Below are positions 19,000 to 27,923 of a stretch of DNA of 64,000 nt, in pieces. Origin of the DNA: Fodinibius sp034521915 (GTDB taxonomy: Bacteria > Bacteroidota > Rhodothermia > Balneolales > Balneolaceae); NCBI RefSeq assembly GCF_034521915.1, contig NZ_JAXHLU010000017.1, positions 196,015-260,014 on the forward strand. Reading direction: 5' to 3'. The notes beneath the pieces were generated by a model. It was not told the DNA's origin, made no database searches, and was given only the letters and a program-made list of their open reading frames with translations. Both the position numbers and the translations under genes were made by a program. Numbering within the stretch: the first letter of the stretch is position 1; every line of letters starts with the position of its first letter.

Positions 19000-21597
19000 T
19001 TACTCTTTTGTTTTCACTAATTGGTTAAAAATCCTCTTAAGAAATGGATATAACGACGTGACCTCTCTCCCATTATTTCTAAGCTGATCTCCTATTTCGA
19101 AAGCAATTTGCCACTGATTCATTAAGATATTTTGCCCCTCAATAAAGGTAAACCTATCATCGTAAATATTTGTTGACTCTGATGTTACACCATTCACCTC
19201 AACTATTTTTAATCCTTTTCCATCTTTTAATTGCTCGTAATCCGGCACTTTAATATCAAACCTACCGAAGTAAAAACCCCGTGCCGATTTACAAATTTCG
19301 TTCATCCTTTTTGACAAAGCTTCGGTAATAAGCTCCTTACCATCAAAAAAGACAGCACCCCGTGCATGAGTTCCTATATCAACTAATGTGATCCGTTCCT
19401 TCTCAGCGGGTATCTCAAACAGACGATCTTCATTTTGCTTGAGATACTCTTTTCCCATATTCACTGCCAAATCATCAGATAAAATAAGCTCTTGCACCGT
19501 TTTTTTTCCATCTCCAACAATTTGGGGCAACTCCTTTTTTGTAATCGAAAAAATATGCCCTTCCTCCTCTTGAGGTTTTCGATAATAGAAAATTCCAACT
19601 TCCTTACCTTCTACAAACTCCTGTATAATAATATCCTCTGAACATTCAGAAAGATAATCCTGAAGTTCATGGCGATCTTTTATAATGCTAACGCCCTTCC
19701 CTCTTTCTCCTACATCGGGTTTAAGCACAACCGGAAAGCTCATCTCATTCTCTTTTAAAAATTCGTCAGCAGCATCAAGCATATTTTCGAACTCTTCATC
19801 GAAAGAAATCCTCTTAAATGATGCTACAGATGAAGAATCCTTAAATAAATCCAGAATAGCACTTTTAGATTCTCCAACAAATCCCCCGTCCGGGATAGCA
19901 GGATTAACAGCTGTAAACAACGTTAGGCAACGATATTTTATCCCCAAATAAATAATATACAGCGTTACTGGGGTATAGATAATAATAGGCCACCAGTATT
20001 GCCAGCGCGTTAATTTTCGATATCGGGACAGTAACAGTCGCCGTCCTTTATAGCTAAAGGCGGGAATAATAAGCTTAATAAACATGATAATGAATGCTAC
20101 GGCACCCAGAAACACCCATATGGCATAATCCTGATAGAGCTCAAAATAGCGCAATAACTCATTTCCAAGCAGCTTCGAGATCCCCACAAGCATGGGGGTC
20201 CAAACAAGACCTGCAAGAATAAAATAAAAGATAAACATCCAGAAGCCTGCCCTGATTACCCCTGCACTAAAATATGTTGGCATTCTGCTGCCCGGCAAAA
20301 ACCGGGTTGCTATAATAATTGCCGGACCTTTTACCTTAAACCATTGGGCACTTTTTTCAAGGTCTTTTTCTGATATAAACCATTTAAATGGCGCCCTTTT
20401 GATCGCCGGTCGTCCCAGCACTCTTCCCGCTAAGTATAGGCCCACATCACCAATAAAAATACCAAGAAAACAAGCCAGTGTGGCTGGCCAAAATCCGATT
20501 AAGCCGCGTGCTACCAGTAATCCCGCCCCAATACAGGTTAAGTCTTCGCTGATCAGCGTACCCAAAATGATGATCACCATAATTATCAGAAGAGAAACAC
20601 CTTCGAATTTTGCAAACTCGACATTTGAAAACGACTTTTCGGCTTCTTTTATACGTTCTTTTGAGGCGTTATCCGCCGTAGTTGCAGTACCTTGTTCAAC
20701 TTCAGTAATAAATGAATTAATGGCCTGGCTAACTGAATCGCTATGAGTCTCCAGTAGATCGTGATCCGCCTCATATAACTGTAGTTCACTTTGTGGAACA
20801 ATGCGATGATGCTCTTGAGCCGCCGCCAGTGGCACTAAGGGATCTTTCTTACCATGGAGTATGATCATAGGTTTTCGAAGCTGTTTTAGGTAAGATCTGA
20901 GCGGTCTCTGATCAGACTCATAATGTCTTTTCGCATAGGAGACATCAATATCGATGGCTTCAAAAAGCCCGAAATGCGGAACGGCATTGTGTAGCAGCCA
21001 TACTGCTCCCAACTGCAATCCATGTACTGCATGATTTAAGCGATAGCTTCCCAACAGCTCCAACTCTTGCACTCCGACTGAGGCAATAAGTCCTACGGAT
21101 TTTATTTTATTGGGATGGTCGTGAGCCAAATGAATGGCGCTAGGGCCTCCCAGTCCAAAGCCAAATACATGCGCGGTCGAAATATTAAGAGTATCTAAAA
21201 ACTGTGAAGTATATACTGAGGAGGTTTCAAAAGAATAGCTTGGCAGATTATCATTTCCACTTCCATAACCCGGCAAATGTGGTATTATAACTCTCATTTT
21301 TGAAGATAAATCCGGAATTATCTCTTGGAATACTTCAGGCCCCTCTGGTCCCCCTGGTAACAATAACAAAACGGGTGGATTATCTTCTGAACCGCTATAT
21401 ATATCCTGATAACCAATGGTGATATCTTTATCAGACAGGGACTGATCAGGATTGACGATATTTAGCTGTACAGTTTTGTTAGCCTCTTCTTGTTCCGGCA
21501 GTGGACTTTGAAAAAAGTTTGTAATGAGGTGAGATAATACCAGAGCAGCAACATAAATGAGAATGTATTTTTTCCAGCCTTTTATGCTCTTTAACAT
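19000..21597 (-). CDS. Hydrolase-like / DedA (VTT) / ATP-grasp triple fusion protein
   Basis: Protein of 865 residues. A membrane segment lies at about 10-28. An alpha/beta-hydrolase-like domain (about 50-305) has LLPGGPEGPEVFQ, HGKKDPLVPL and EADHDLLETH, but the nucleophile elbow reads GFGLGG, so the usual Ser is Gly at 148. A DedA/VTT membrane domain (about 330-510) has FIGDVGLYLAGRVLGRPA and ATRFLPGSRMPTYFSAG. A C-terminal ATP-grasp domain (about 590-835) has FPVVLKPDVGERGKGVSI, IIQEFVEGKEVG and KIVEVNGVTSE. ATP-grasp enzymes ligate carboxylates to amines. As the third gene of an aminolipid operon it may extend or transport an acyl-amino-acid lipid. That role is inference. Confidence 0.85.
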   Translation of the reverse strand: MLKSIKGWKKYILIYVAALVLSHLITNFFQSPLPEQEEANKTVQLNIVNPDQSLSDKDITIGYQDIYSGSEDNPPVLLLLPGGPEGPEVFQEIIPDLSSKMRVIIPHLPGYGSGNDNLPSYSFETSSVYTSQFLDTLNISTAHVFGFGLGGPSAIHLAHDHPNKIKSVGLIASVGVQELELLGSYRLNHAVHGLQLGAVWLLHNAVPHFGLFEAIDIDVSYAKRHYESDQRPLRSYLKQLRKPMIILHGKKDPLVPLAAAQEHHRIVPQSELQLYEADHDLLETHSDSVSQAINSFITEVEQGTATTADNASKERIKEAEKSFSNVEFAKFEGVSLLIIMVIIILGTLISEDLTCIGAGLLVARGLIGFWPATLACFLGIFIGDVGLYLAGRVLGRPAIKRAPFKWFISEKDLEKSAQWFKVKGPAIIIATRFLPGSRMPTYFSAGVIRAGFWMFIFYFILAGLVWTPMLVGISKLLGNELLRYFELYQDYAIWVFLGAVAFIIMFIKLIIPAFSYKGRRLLLSRYRKLTRWQYWWPIIIYTPVTLYIIYLGIKYRCLTLFTAVNPAIPDGGFVGESKSAILDLFKDSSSVASFKRISFDEEFENMLDAADEFLKENEMSFPVVLKPDVGERGKGVSIIKDRHELQDYLSECSEDIIIQEFVEGKEVGIFYYRKPQEEEGHIFSITKKELPQIVGDGKKTVQELILSDDLAVNMGKEYLKQNEDRLFEIPAEKERITLVDIGTHARGAVFFDGKELITEALSKRMNEICKSARGFYFGRFDIKVPDYEQLKDGKGLKIVEVNGVTSESTNIYDDRFTFIEGQNILMNQWQIAFEIGDQLRNNGREVTSLYPFLKRIFNQLVKTKE

Positions 21598-21614
21598 CTA
21601 ATTATTCTATGCAA

Positions 21615-22397
21615 TTAATTCTGAGGATCAACAATGGGAATAAACAATTGTGATACCTGTTCATGTAACTGTTTTGAGAGCTCCTTTCTGTCATTGGCAG
21701 TAAGCTTGTCTCCAAACCTAACCGTGATATTAATCTGTTTTATCTTTAGCAGCTCCCAAAAATGAGGTAAGAAAGCCATATCTCCCCACCAGCAAACGTG
21801 AGACCATGCCGGCCGATCGACATCCGATGAGCGGTATGAAATAGCCACACAGCTGACCGGCATTTCTTTTTTCGCCGGATAGTGTAACAAAGAGGAATTA
21901 AAAGGTAAAACCTTTTCCCCTTTTGAGCTTGTTCCTTCGGGAAATAAAATAATCCCCTTCGAATCGGTTATAGTCTCCGCAATCCGATTGTTCATCCGAC
22001 GAACGTCGCCCTGTAACTTTCTATTTATGAAAAGAACTCCTAAAGTTCGGGTTCCCCATCCAAAAAAAGGCCATGATGCAACTTCACTTTTGGCAATAAA
22101 TGTTCCATCCAATAAGTACCAAAGAGGTACAATGTCGATATAACTTAAATGATTAGATACCAGAAAAAAAGGAGGTTTAGGCGACGATCCTTCAGAAGTA
22201 ATGGTAAGCCCCAGAATTTTGGCTGTTAACGAAGCCCAAAGAGTTATTATACGATTCTTCCATTTAGCAACCATCGAAGGTTTTAAGAAACCAAAAAGTA
22301 TATTACCTGCTGCAACCGAAATTACCGTACCGAAGGTAAGAAGAAAAAAAACTATAAGACGTAGGAATGCCCGTACATTCTCAATCATTATTTTCAT
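21615..22397 (-). CDS. Lysophospholipid-type O-acyltransferase (PlsC/OlsA/GlsA-like)
   Basis: Protein of 260 residues with an N-terminal membrane segment (about 8-32). Acyltransferase motif I, FLVSNHLSYIDIVPLW, holds the catalytic H-x4-D, and motif III is ILFPEGTSSKGE. In ornithine- and glycine-lipid synthesis this enzyme adds the second, ester-linked fatty acid to the 3-hydroxyacyl amino acid. It starts 2 nt after the preceding N-acyltransferase and lies 17 nt before the fusion gene, so the three genes are one operon. Confidence 0.9.
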   Translation of the reverse strand: MKIMIENVRAFLRLIVFFLLTFGTVISVAAGNILFGFLKPSMVAKWKNRIITLWASLTAKILGLTITSEGSSPKPPFFLVSNHLSYIDIVPLWYLLDGTFIAKSEVASWPFFGWGTRTLGVLFINRKLQGDVRRMNNRIAETITDSKGIILFPEGTSSKGEKVLPFNSSLLHYPAKKEMPVSCVAISYRSSDVDRPAWSHVCWWGDMAFLPHFWELLKIKQINITVRFGDKLTANDRKELSKQLHEQVSQLFIPIVDPQN

Positions 22398-22399
22398 AA

Positions 22400-23161
22400 C
22401 TATCGAAAAAACAGTGTTCTTGAGCGCTCATCGAGGTTCTCAAGATCTACCAATATTAAAAAATCAATCGTTTTAAAAGCCGTGTCGAGAGCCGGTTTTG
22501 ACAAGGTTTTGGCTCCTAAATTGATATATAGATCGAATAATTCTGGCAACGTTACGTTTTTCCAGGCTTTGTTATCCCTTTCAACTTCCGGACATTGGTA
22601 GGCATCTTTGGTATCAGCACTCAAAGAACTGTGGATATGATTATTTTCCCGCAGATAGTCCCATACCGTCCATCCCTCGACAGGATCTGTACTTTTGATG
22701 GAGCAGCATCCCAGCAAATAGCGTTGTTCGGTCATTTCCATGTACTTTGCTATTCCCCGCCATAACAAATACAGCACCCGCCCATTTCGGTGCTCCTTTT
22801 GGATACACGCACGACCTACTTCTACCGCTTGTTTTAAAATTTCCTCGGGAATTGTAGACAGGTTAAATTGAGCCGCTGTATATAATCCATGATATTGAAT
22901 TGCTTTTTGATACGTCTGCAGGCGATACGTACCTATTGCACGATCCGTTTTACGATCCAAAACAATAAGATGATCGCATTGCATATCATATCGATCAACA
23001 TCCAGACATTGCCGATGCGATTTATCCAATCCTTCCCCAAGCTCCACATTAAATACACTATATCGCAGTGATTGCGCGGCACGTAACTCAGCTTCTGTTT
23101 TGGCAAACTGCAGCTTATACCGATTAGTGGTAAGTAATGGTTCCGATACTGTTTTTTCCAC
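22400..23161 (-). CDS. N-acyltransferase of the OlsB/GlsB family (acyl-amino-acid synthase)
   Basis: GNAT-type acyltransferase that moves a 3-hydroxyacyl chain from acyl carrier protein to an amino acid. Signatures are SLRYSVFNVELGEG, MQCDHLIVLDRKTDRAIGTYRL, VEVGRACIQKEHRNGRVLYLLWRG and LLGCCSIKSTDP. The 253-residue length is typical. It is the first gene of the operon with the O-acyltransferase and the fusion protein. Whether ornithine, glycine or another amino acid is used cannot be read from the sequence. Confidence 0.9.
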   Translation of the reverse strand: MEKTVSEPLLTTNRYKLQFAKTEAELRAAQSLRYSVFNVELGEGLDKSHRQCLDVDRYDMQCDHLIVLDRKTDRAIGTYRLQTYQKAIQYHGLYTAAQFNLSTIPEEILKQAVEVGRACIQKEHRNGRVLYLLWRGIAKYMEMTEQRYLLGCCSIKSTDPVEGWTVWDYLRENNHIHSSLSADTKDAYQCPEVERDNKAWKNVTLPELFDLYINLGAKTLSKPALDTAFKTIDFLILVDLENLDERSRTLFFR

Positions 23162-23270
23162 AGAATTAAGATCTTTTATACTTAGTTACCCCTAAGGATA
23201 AGTAACTAAGCATTAAAAAAGAATCAAAAAATAGGATATACAGGCTGATTCTGTACAGATAACTTAGGAA

Positions 23271-23603
23271 TCAGTTATTTTTAGCGATCCAGTTTTTAAG
23301 AGCCGAAGTCACCAAGGCAGAATAATACATATCCTTTGTATCAGCTATCGACTTTATTTTTTCAACTAAATCAGTTTCTAAATAGTAGCTGACAATTTTC
23401 TTTTTACTATTTTTCTCTTTTTTGGATGGGGTATTCTTAATCCTGTTTGTATTCGTGTTGTTCAAAGTCTGTTTTTTAGCTATAACAGCAGTATCGGCTT
23501 CCTTTTTTTTATCTGATACTCCTCGGTCAGGAATAAAACCCATTGTACTTTTCTGCGATTTAAAAGCGATGGGACTACTCCCTAAACTTTTCTTCTTTGA
23601 CAT
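23271..23603 (-). CDS. Ribbon-helix-helix-like partner protein of ParA
   Basis: Protein of 110 residues with a long basic, Lys/Ser/Asn-rich N-terminal tail (about 1-68). A short C-terminal domain, IVSYYLETDLVEKIKSIAD then YYSALVTSALKNWI, has the strand-helix-helix pattern of RHH DNA-binding proteins. It starts 24 nt after the parA stop. In plasmid-type Ib partition systems a small RHH protein binds the centromere and represses the operon. Here that role is inferred from the pairing. Confidence 0.7.
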   Translation of the reverse strand: MSKKKSLGSSPIAFKSQKSTMGFIPDRGVSDKKKEADTAVIAKKQTLNNTNTNRIKNTPSKKEKNSKKKIVSYYLETDLVEKIKSIADTKDMYYSALVTSALKNWIAKNN

Positions 23604-23627
23604 AATAAGCTGGTCCCCATTAATATT

Positions 23628-24392
23628 CTACGCGTGCTGCAACTGTCCATTTCTGATTTCCTGAGCCAACGCCTTGTAATCCTTTGCCCCATGGCTATCA
23701 GGTGCGTATTCAAAAATGGTTTTATGATGACTCGGTGCTTCTGCCAGCGCCACATTATCCCGGATAATCGTATCAAAGACCTTATCACCAAAGTAATCCT
23801 TAATATGATCTACAACCTCTTTATTAAGATTTTTCCGACCGTCAAACAATGTACAGATGATACCGCTGATTTCTATTTCAGGGTTCAATCGTTCTTTAAC
23901 AACCTGGATAACATCCATCAGCTTTGAAAGACCATGCAAGGCCAAATACTCTGACTGAAGGACAATAAAAATCTCCTTAACCGCTGAAAATGCATTTAGC
24001 GTGAGTAATCCCAGGTTAGGCGGACAATCAATCAGGATATAATCGTAGTCTTTGGATAAGGTATTCAACTTATTTTTAAGCAACATCTCACGAGCCGGCT
24101 CATTGGCAAACTCCATCTCCGCTCCCGAGAGATCAATGGAAGAAGGCATAATATCAAAACCATTATGATTGATAATCACCTCATTAGCCTCAATATCCCC
24201 CTTAAGAACATTGTAAATGCTATTTTCCAAGCGATTGGAACTGAGCCGCAGCGAATAAGTAAGGTTTGCCTGTGGATCCAAATCAACCAGCAGAACCTCA
24301 AATCCCTCCTGGGCAAGTCCAGCGCCAACATTAATCGTTGAGGTAGTTTTTCCGACTCCACCTTTTTGATTGGTAAAAGCTATTGTTTTCAT
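23628..24392 (-). CDS. ParA/Soj family partition-type ATPase
   Basis: Protein of 254 residues from the ATG at 24392. The deviant Walker A is KGGVGKTTSTIN with the signature Lys, Walker A' is VLLVDLDPQANLTYSL, and Walker B is YILIDCPPNLGLLTL. There is no N-terminal HTH, which fits the chromosomal Soj or type Ib class. It may segregate DNA or position an envelope machine. A perfect AT-rich palindrome lies 101 bp upstream. No ParB with an HTH is present; the small RHH protein downstream is the likely partner. Confidence 0.93.
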   Translation of the reverse strand: MKTIAFTNQKGGVGKTTSTINVGAGLAQEGFEVLLVDLDPQANLTYSLRLSSNRLENSIYNVLKGDIEANEVIINHNGFDIMPSSIDLSGAEMEFANEPAREMLLKNKLNTLSKDYDYILIDCPPNLGLLTLNAFSAVKEIFIVLQSEYLALHGLSKLMDVIQVVKERLNPEIEISGIICTLFDGRKNLNKEVVDHIKDYFGDKVFDTIIRDNVALAEAPSHHKTIFEYAPDSHGAKDYKALAQEIRNGQLQHA

Positions 24393-24492
24393 ACGTACAT
24401 ACCGTTTGTAGTTTCCCGAAGTCAATTAATAATTATTAATCAGAGCAATGCCCTTTATATTAATAGAGAACTCTGAGCATGATTTGTTACAG

Positions 24493-24516
24493 AAATATTA
24501 AAATATTTTAATATTT
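24493..24516. promoter_or_regulatory. 24-bp palindrome upstream of parA
   Basis: A perfect inverted repeat with arms AAATATTAA and TTAATATTT around the 6-bp centre AATATT. It is flanked by TTTGTTA and TAACAAA, which extend the dyad. The same arms with a 6-bp centre occur at 33904, 41331 and 43396. It could be the operator or centromere for the RHH protein. Confidence 0.6.
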
Positions 24517-24628
24517 ATAACAAATTAGTTCTGCCAATTAAAAAGACATGTGAAATGAGAAGATCAGAAAATCTTCTACATACTATTTTCAAAGACAAAT
24601 AAGCAGTGAATTCTGATAGAGAAAGGAG

Positions 24629-24757
24629 TTATAAATTGGGAAAGAAATAACCAATGATAAATTGGATGGCATAAATAAGGGCCACCAAACCAGCAGCAAA
24701 CAAAATAACGGCAATAGCAATTGTTTTACCTTCAGAATCTTTCTTTTTTTTAGCCAT
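24629..24757 (-). CDS. 42-residue membrane protein
   Basis: A short frame starting MAKKKKDSEGKT, followed by one hydrophobic helix (IAIAVILFAAGLVALIYAI) and ending PNL. The basic head and single helix are typical of small single-span inner-membrane proteins. Not recognised. It lies between parA and a + strand gene. Confidence 0.55.
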   Translation of the reverse strand: MAKKKKDSEGKTIAIAVILFAAGLVALIYAIQFIIGYFFPNL

Positions 24758-24885
24758 AATCTAATATTTGAGTTTCCCGTTTCTTGACTAATTACTTTAT
24801 TAGAAATCTATCAGACCAGATGTTGAGTTGCAAGTGTAAATCAATATCTTATCTCCAATTTAACTGTTAACTTCAAAATTGCCTA

Positions 24886-25377
24886 ATGGACAAATCGATA
24901 ACTATTTCAGAAGAAAATTATGACTTCTGGAAAACCGGAGCCGTAATTTCTGCAGTCCTATCTGTAATTACGTTTACTGTATTCTGGAATTTGGAGGATC
25001 CATTTTGGATAAGTATTAGCAGATTAGGAGCATTTATATTTTTTGCAATAACGATTCTCTGCTACCTGCAAATTATGAACGGTCCTATTGAAATAACATT
25101 GAATATGACTGACAAAAATATTCTGGTATCGTATCTAAAAAATGGCAAGAAATTTCACGAAGAACAGTTCGAAAAAGAAACTATCAAAGAAGTATTTCCT
25201 ACCACATCGGGCGTAAATTTTTTATTGCGCAAACTTAAGCCAACGCTAAAAACTTTTAAAGTCAGCTTTACTGACACTGATAAAGACCTATATTTGTTTG
25301 AATTCAGCGGGCGTCCTCTTCTCTTCAGCAAAGCCTCCCAGGAAGAAGTTCTTCAATTATTTAAGAACTTTACGTAA
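24886..25377 (+). CDS. Two-helix membrane protein of unknown function
   Basis: Protein of 163 residues with hydrophobic segments at about 17-35 and 46-63, followed by a soluble beta-rich C-terminal domain (ITLNMTDKNILVSYLKNG, FKVSFTDTDKDLYLFEF). The layout resembles bacterial PH-like membrane proteins. No family is firmly recognised. Confidence 0.55.
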   Translation: MDKSITISEENYDFWKTGAVISAVLSVITFTVFWNLEDPFWISISRLGAFIFFAITILCYLQIMNGPIEITLNMTDKNILVSYLKNGKKFHEEQFEKETIKEVFPTTSGVNFLLRKLKPTLKTFKVSFTDTDKDLYLFEFSGRPLLFSKASQEEVLQLFKNFT

Positions 25378-25464
25378 CCAAATATTGTAAAATGTTTTTT
25401 GAAATTTGCAAAGGTTCATTTTTTAAACAACATTCAACCAAACTTTTAATAAAAAAATCAAAGG

Positions 25465-26682
25465 ATGAAGAGTATAAAAAATATAAGCATTGTACTTTTA
25501 TTGGTACTGGTTTTTGCCAGTTGTGCCGAAAAAAATCAGTATCAACAACAGGCAAATGAGCTTGCACAAAAAGTAATTATTGTAGACGGACATATTGATG
25601 TCCCCTATCAGTTAAAAGATGAATGGGTTGATATTTCAAAGGCTGCGCCCGATCTGGATTTTGATTATCCACGTGCCAAAGAAGGTGGCTTGGATGCACC
25701 CTTCATGTCTATTTACATCCCTGTTGAGTATCAGGAAACCGGTGGAGCCAAAGCTGCAGCAGACAGCCTTATTGATATGGTGGAAGGAATTGCCAGTGAT
25801 AATCCCGATAAATTCGCTTTAGCAACAAACCCCGATGAGATAAAGTCTAATTTTGAAAAGGGATTAATTTCACTGCCTATGGGAATTGAAAATGGGGCCC
25901 CCGTAGGTGAAGATTTATCGAACGTACAACACTTCTATGATCGAGGGGTTCGCTATATCACTCTTGCTCATGCAAAAGATAACCGACTAAGCGATTCTTC
26001 CTATGATACGACGGCAGATACACACAACGGTTTAAGTGATTATGGTGAAGAAGTCGTAAAAGAGATGAACCGATTGGGCATGATGGTGGATGTATCTCAC
26101 ATTACCGACAGCGCTTTTTATGATGTCATAGAGGTAACGGAAGCACCCGTTGTAGCTACACATTCTTCGTGCAGACATTTTACACCCGGATTTGAACGAA
26201 ATATGAGTGATGATCTCATCAAACAACTTGGTGAAAACGGTGGTGTAATCATGATTAATTTTGGTTCTACATTCTTGGATAGTGCATCGCAAAATAGTCA
26301 GGAACAAGTACGACAGGAAATTGCACAAAGAATTGAAGAAAAAGGGTTAGATCCGGAAAGTGCAGAAGCAGACCAATTTCGTTCGGAATATTTTCAGGAA
26401 AATTTCAAATTTAGTACCGTTGAAAAGGTAGCCGATCACATCGACCATGTTGTTGATCTGGTAGGCATCGATCATGTTGGATTAGGCTCAGATTACGATG
26501 GCGTAGGGCCAACCCTGCCAACGGGACTGAAAGACGTATCCACCTATCCCAACCTGTTTACTGAACTCTTAGAGCGTGGATATACAGAAGATGAAATTGA
26601 GAAAATTGCCTCCGGAAATGTTTTTAGAGTGTGGAATAAAGTAAACGAGGTTGCCGATAACATGCAGCAATCAGATAGTTAA
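25465..26682 (+). CDS. Membrane (renal-type) dipeptidase, M19 family lipoprotein
   Basis: Zinc dipeptidase of 405 residues. A lipobox (LVFASCAEK) predicts lipid anchoring. Metal and active-site motifs are VDGHIDVP (HxD), GIENG, VDVSHITDSAF, VVATHSSCR and GIDHVGLGSDYDG. Peptidases of this family hydrolyse dipeptides, sometimes with D-residues at the C-terminal position. The gene ends in a strong terminator. A broken D-amino-acid enzyme gene follows, so a D-amino-acid salvage link is possible but unproven. Confidence 0.93.
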   Translation: MKSIKNISIVLLLVLVFASCAEKNQYQQQANELAQKVIIVDGHIDVPYQLKDEWVDISKAAPDLDFDYPRAKEGGLDAPFMSIYIPVEYQETGGAKAAADSLIDMVEGIASDNPDKFALATNPDEIKSNFEKGLISLPMGIENGAPVGEDLSNVQHFYDRGVRYITLAHAKDNRLSDSSYDTTADTHNGLSDYGEEVVKEMNRLGMMVDVSHITDSAFYDVIEVTEAPVVATHSSCRHFTPGFERNMSDDLIKQLGENGGVIMINFGSTFLDSASQNSQEQVRQEIAQRIEEKGLDPESAEADQFRSEYFQENFKFSTVEKVADHIDHVVDLVGIDHVGLGSDYDGVGPTLPTGLKDVSTYPNLFTELLERGYTEDEIEKIASGNVFRVWNKVNEVADNMQQSDS

Positions 26683-26701
26683 TATTTACTTATTATATGT
26701 T

Positions 26702-26738
26702 AAGCCCTGGCTGAATAATATTCGGCCAGGGCTTTTTT
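26702..26738 (+). terminator. Rho-independent terminator after the dipeptidase
   Basis: AAGCCCTGGC and GCCAGGGCTT form a 10-bp stem followed by six T. Confidence 0.9.
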
Positions 26739-26760
26739 AATCCCAAACGAATTTGCACCT

Positions 26761-27857
26761 ATGCAAAAATTAACCTCTCCTACCCTTCTGTTGGATAATG
26801 ATATTTGCAAGGTCAACATTAAGCGAATGGCAGAAAAAGCCAATCGACATAACTTGCGCTTCAAACCTCATATGAAAACCCACCAGTCGATTCGTGTGGG
26901 AAATTGGTTTAAAGATGTTGGCGTTTCAGCTATTACGGTTTCATCTATAGATATGGCCAAGTACTTTGCTGAAGACGGCTGGCAAGATATTACTATCGCT
27001 TTTCCATGTAATATCGGCAGAGTTCAAGAGCTAAACGAACTTGCCCAAAATATTTCTTTAACATTACTAATCAATAAGCAAGAAACAGCAAATTACTTAG
27101 AAAAGCATCTGAACAACTTCAGTTAATACCTATATCGAAATTGATACCGGTTCAGGCAGATCGGGGTTGGCTTCTGATGATATCACGGAAATAAAAGAGT
27201 TAATTGCTGTAATTAAGAAAACAAAACATATCAACTGGATTGGTTTTTACTCACATCCCGGTCATTCATATAGTTGCCGTTCAAAAGGTGAAATAGCTGA
27301 AGTTCAAAACTCAGTTGTCAAACAATTCGATTATTTAAGAAAGCATATAAAACCTGATTATGAGAACCTTTGAAATCTGTTCCGGCGATACGCCTTGCTG
27401 CTCCGTATCCGATAACTTTGGTCCTATTGATGCTATTAGTCCGGGCAATTTTGTATTTTATGATCTAATGCAAAATCAAATTGGAAGCTGTGCACCTGCA
27501 AATATTGCTGTTGCCATGAGTTGTCCTGTTGTGGATAAATACCCCGAAAGGAGAGAACTTATTATTCACGGTGGTGCGATTCACTTTTCCAAAGAGTCAA
27601 TGACTGAAAATGGGATTACTCATTACGGAACAGTTGCACATAAAGTTGATAAGCATTGGGAACCTTTAGGCAATGACTCACATCTTATAAAGCTCTCCCA
27701 GGAACATGGCATTATCCGTTGTTCTAATCATGTATTCAAGAATTACAATATCGGAGATACCATAACCCTCCTGCCGGTGCATTCCTGCCTTACTGCCAAT
27801 CTTATGAAACAGTATCGGTTGACGGATAGAAACGGCACTGTAAAAATGATGAAGTAA
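26761..27857 (+). pseudogene. D-threonine aldolase/D-serine dehydratase-like PLP enzyme, two frameshifts
   Basis: Three frames together read as one DSD1/alanine-racemase-fold enzyme. The first (26761-27126) has SPTLLLDNDICKVNIKRM and FKPHMKTHQS, with the PLP Lys region. The second continues YIEIDTGSGRSGLASDD and GFYSHPGHSY. The third (about 27370-27857) has EICSGDTPCCS, GNFVFYDLMQ and the metal-site residues LLPVHSCLT. Single-base indels near 27121 and near the CCTTT run at 27368 explain the breaks. Apart from these the protein is well preserved, so recent loss or sequencing error is likely. Confidence 0.8.
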
Positions 27858-27862
27858 ACAAA

Positions 27863-27890
27863 AAAGGCACTCAACTACTTGAGTGCCTTT
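27863..27890. terminator. Bidirectional terminator between convergent genes
   Basis: AAAGGCACTCAA and TTGAGTGCCTTT form a perfect 12-bp stem with a CTAC loop. The T-run is strongest on the minus strand, where it ends the pilus operon. Confidence 0.85.
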
Positions 27891-27923
27891 GAAAATTAAT
27901 ACCTTGTGTGATGCGAATTACAT

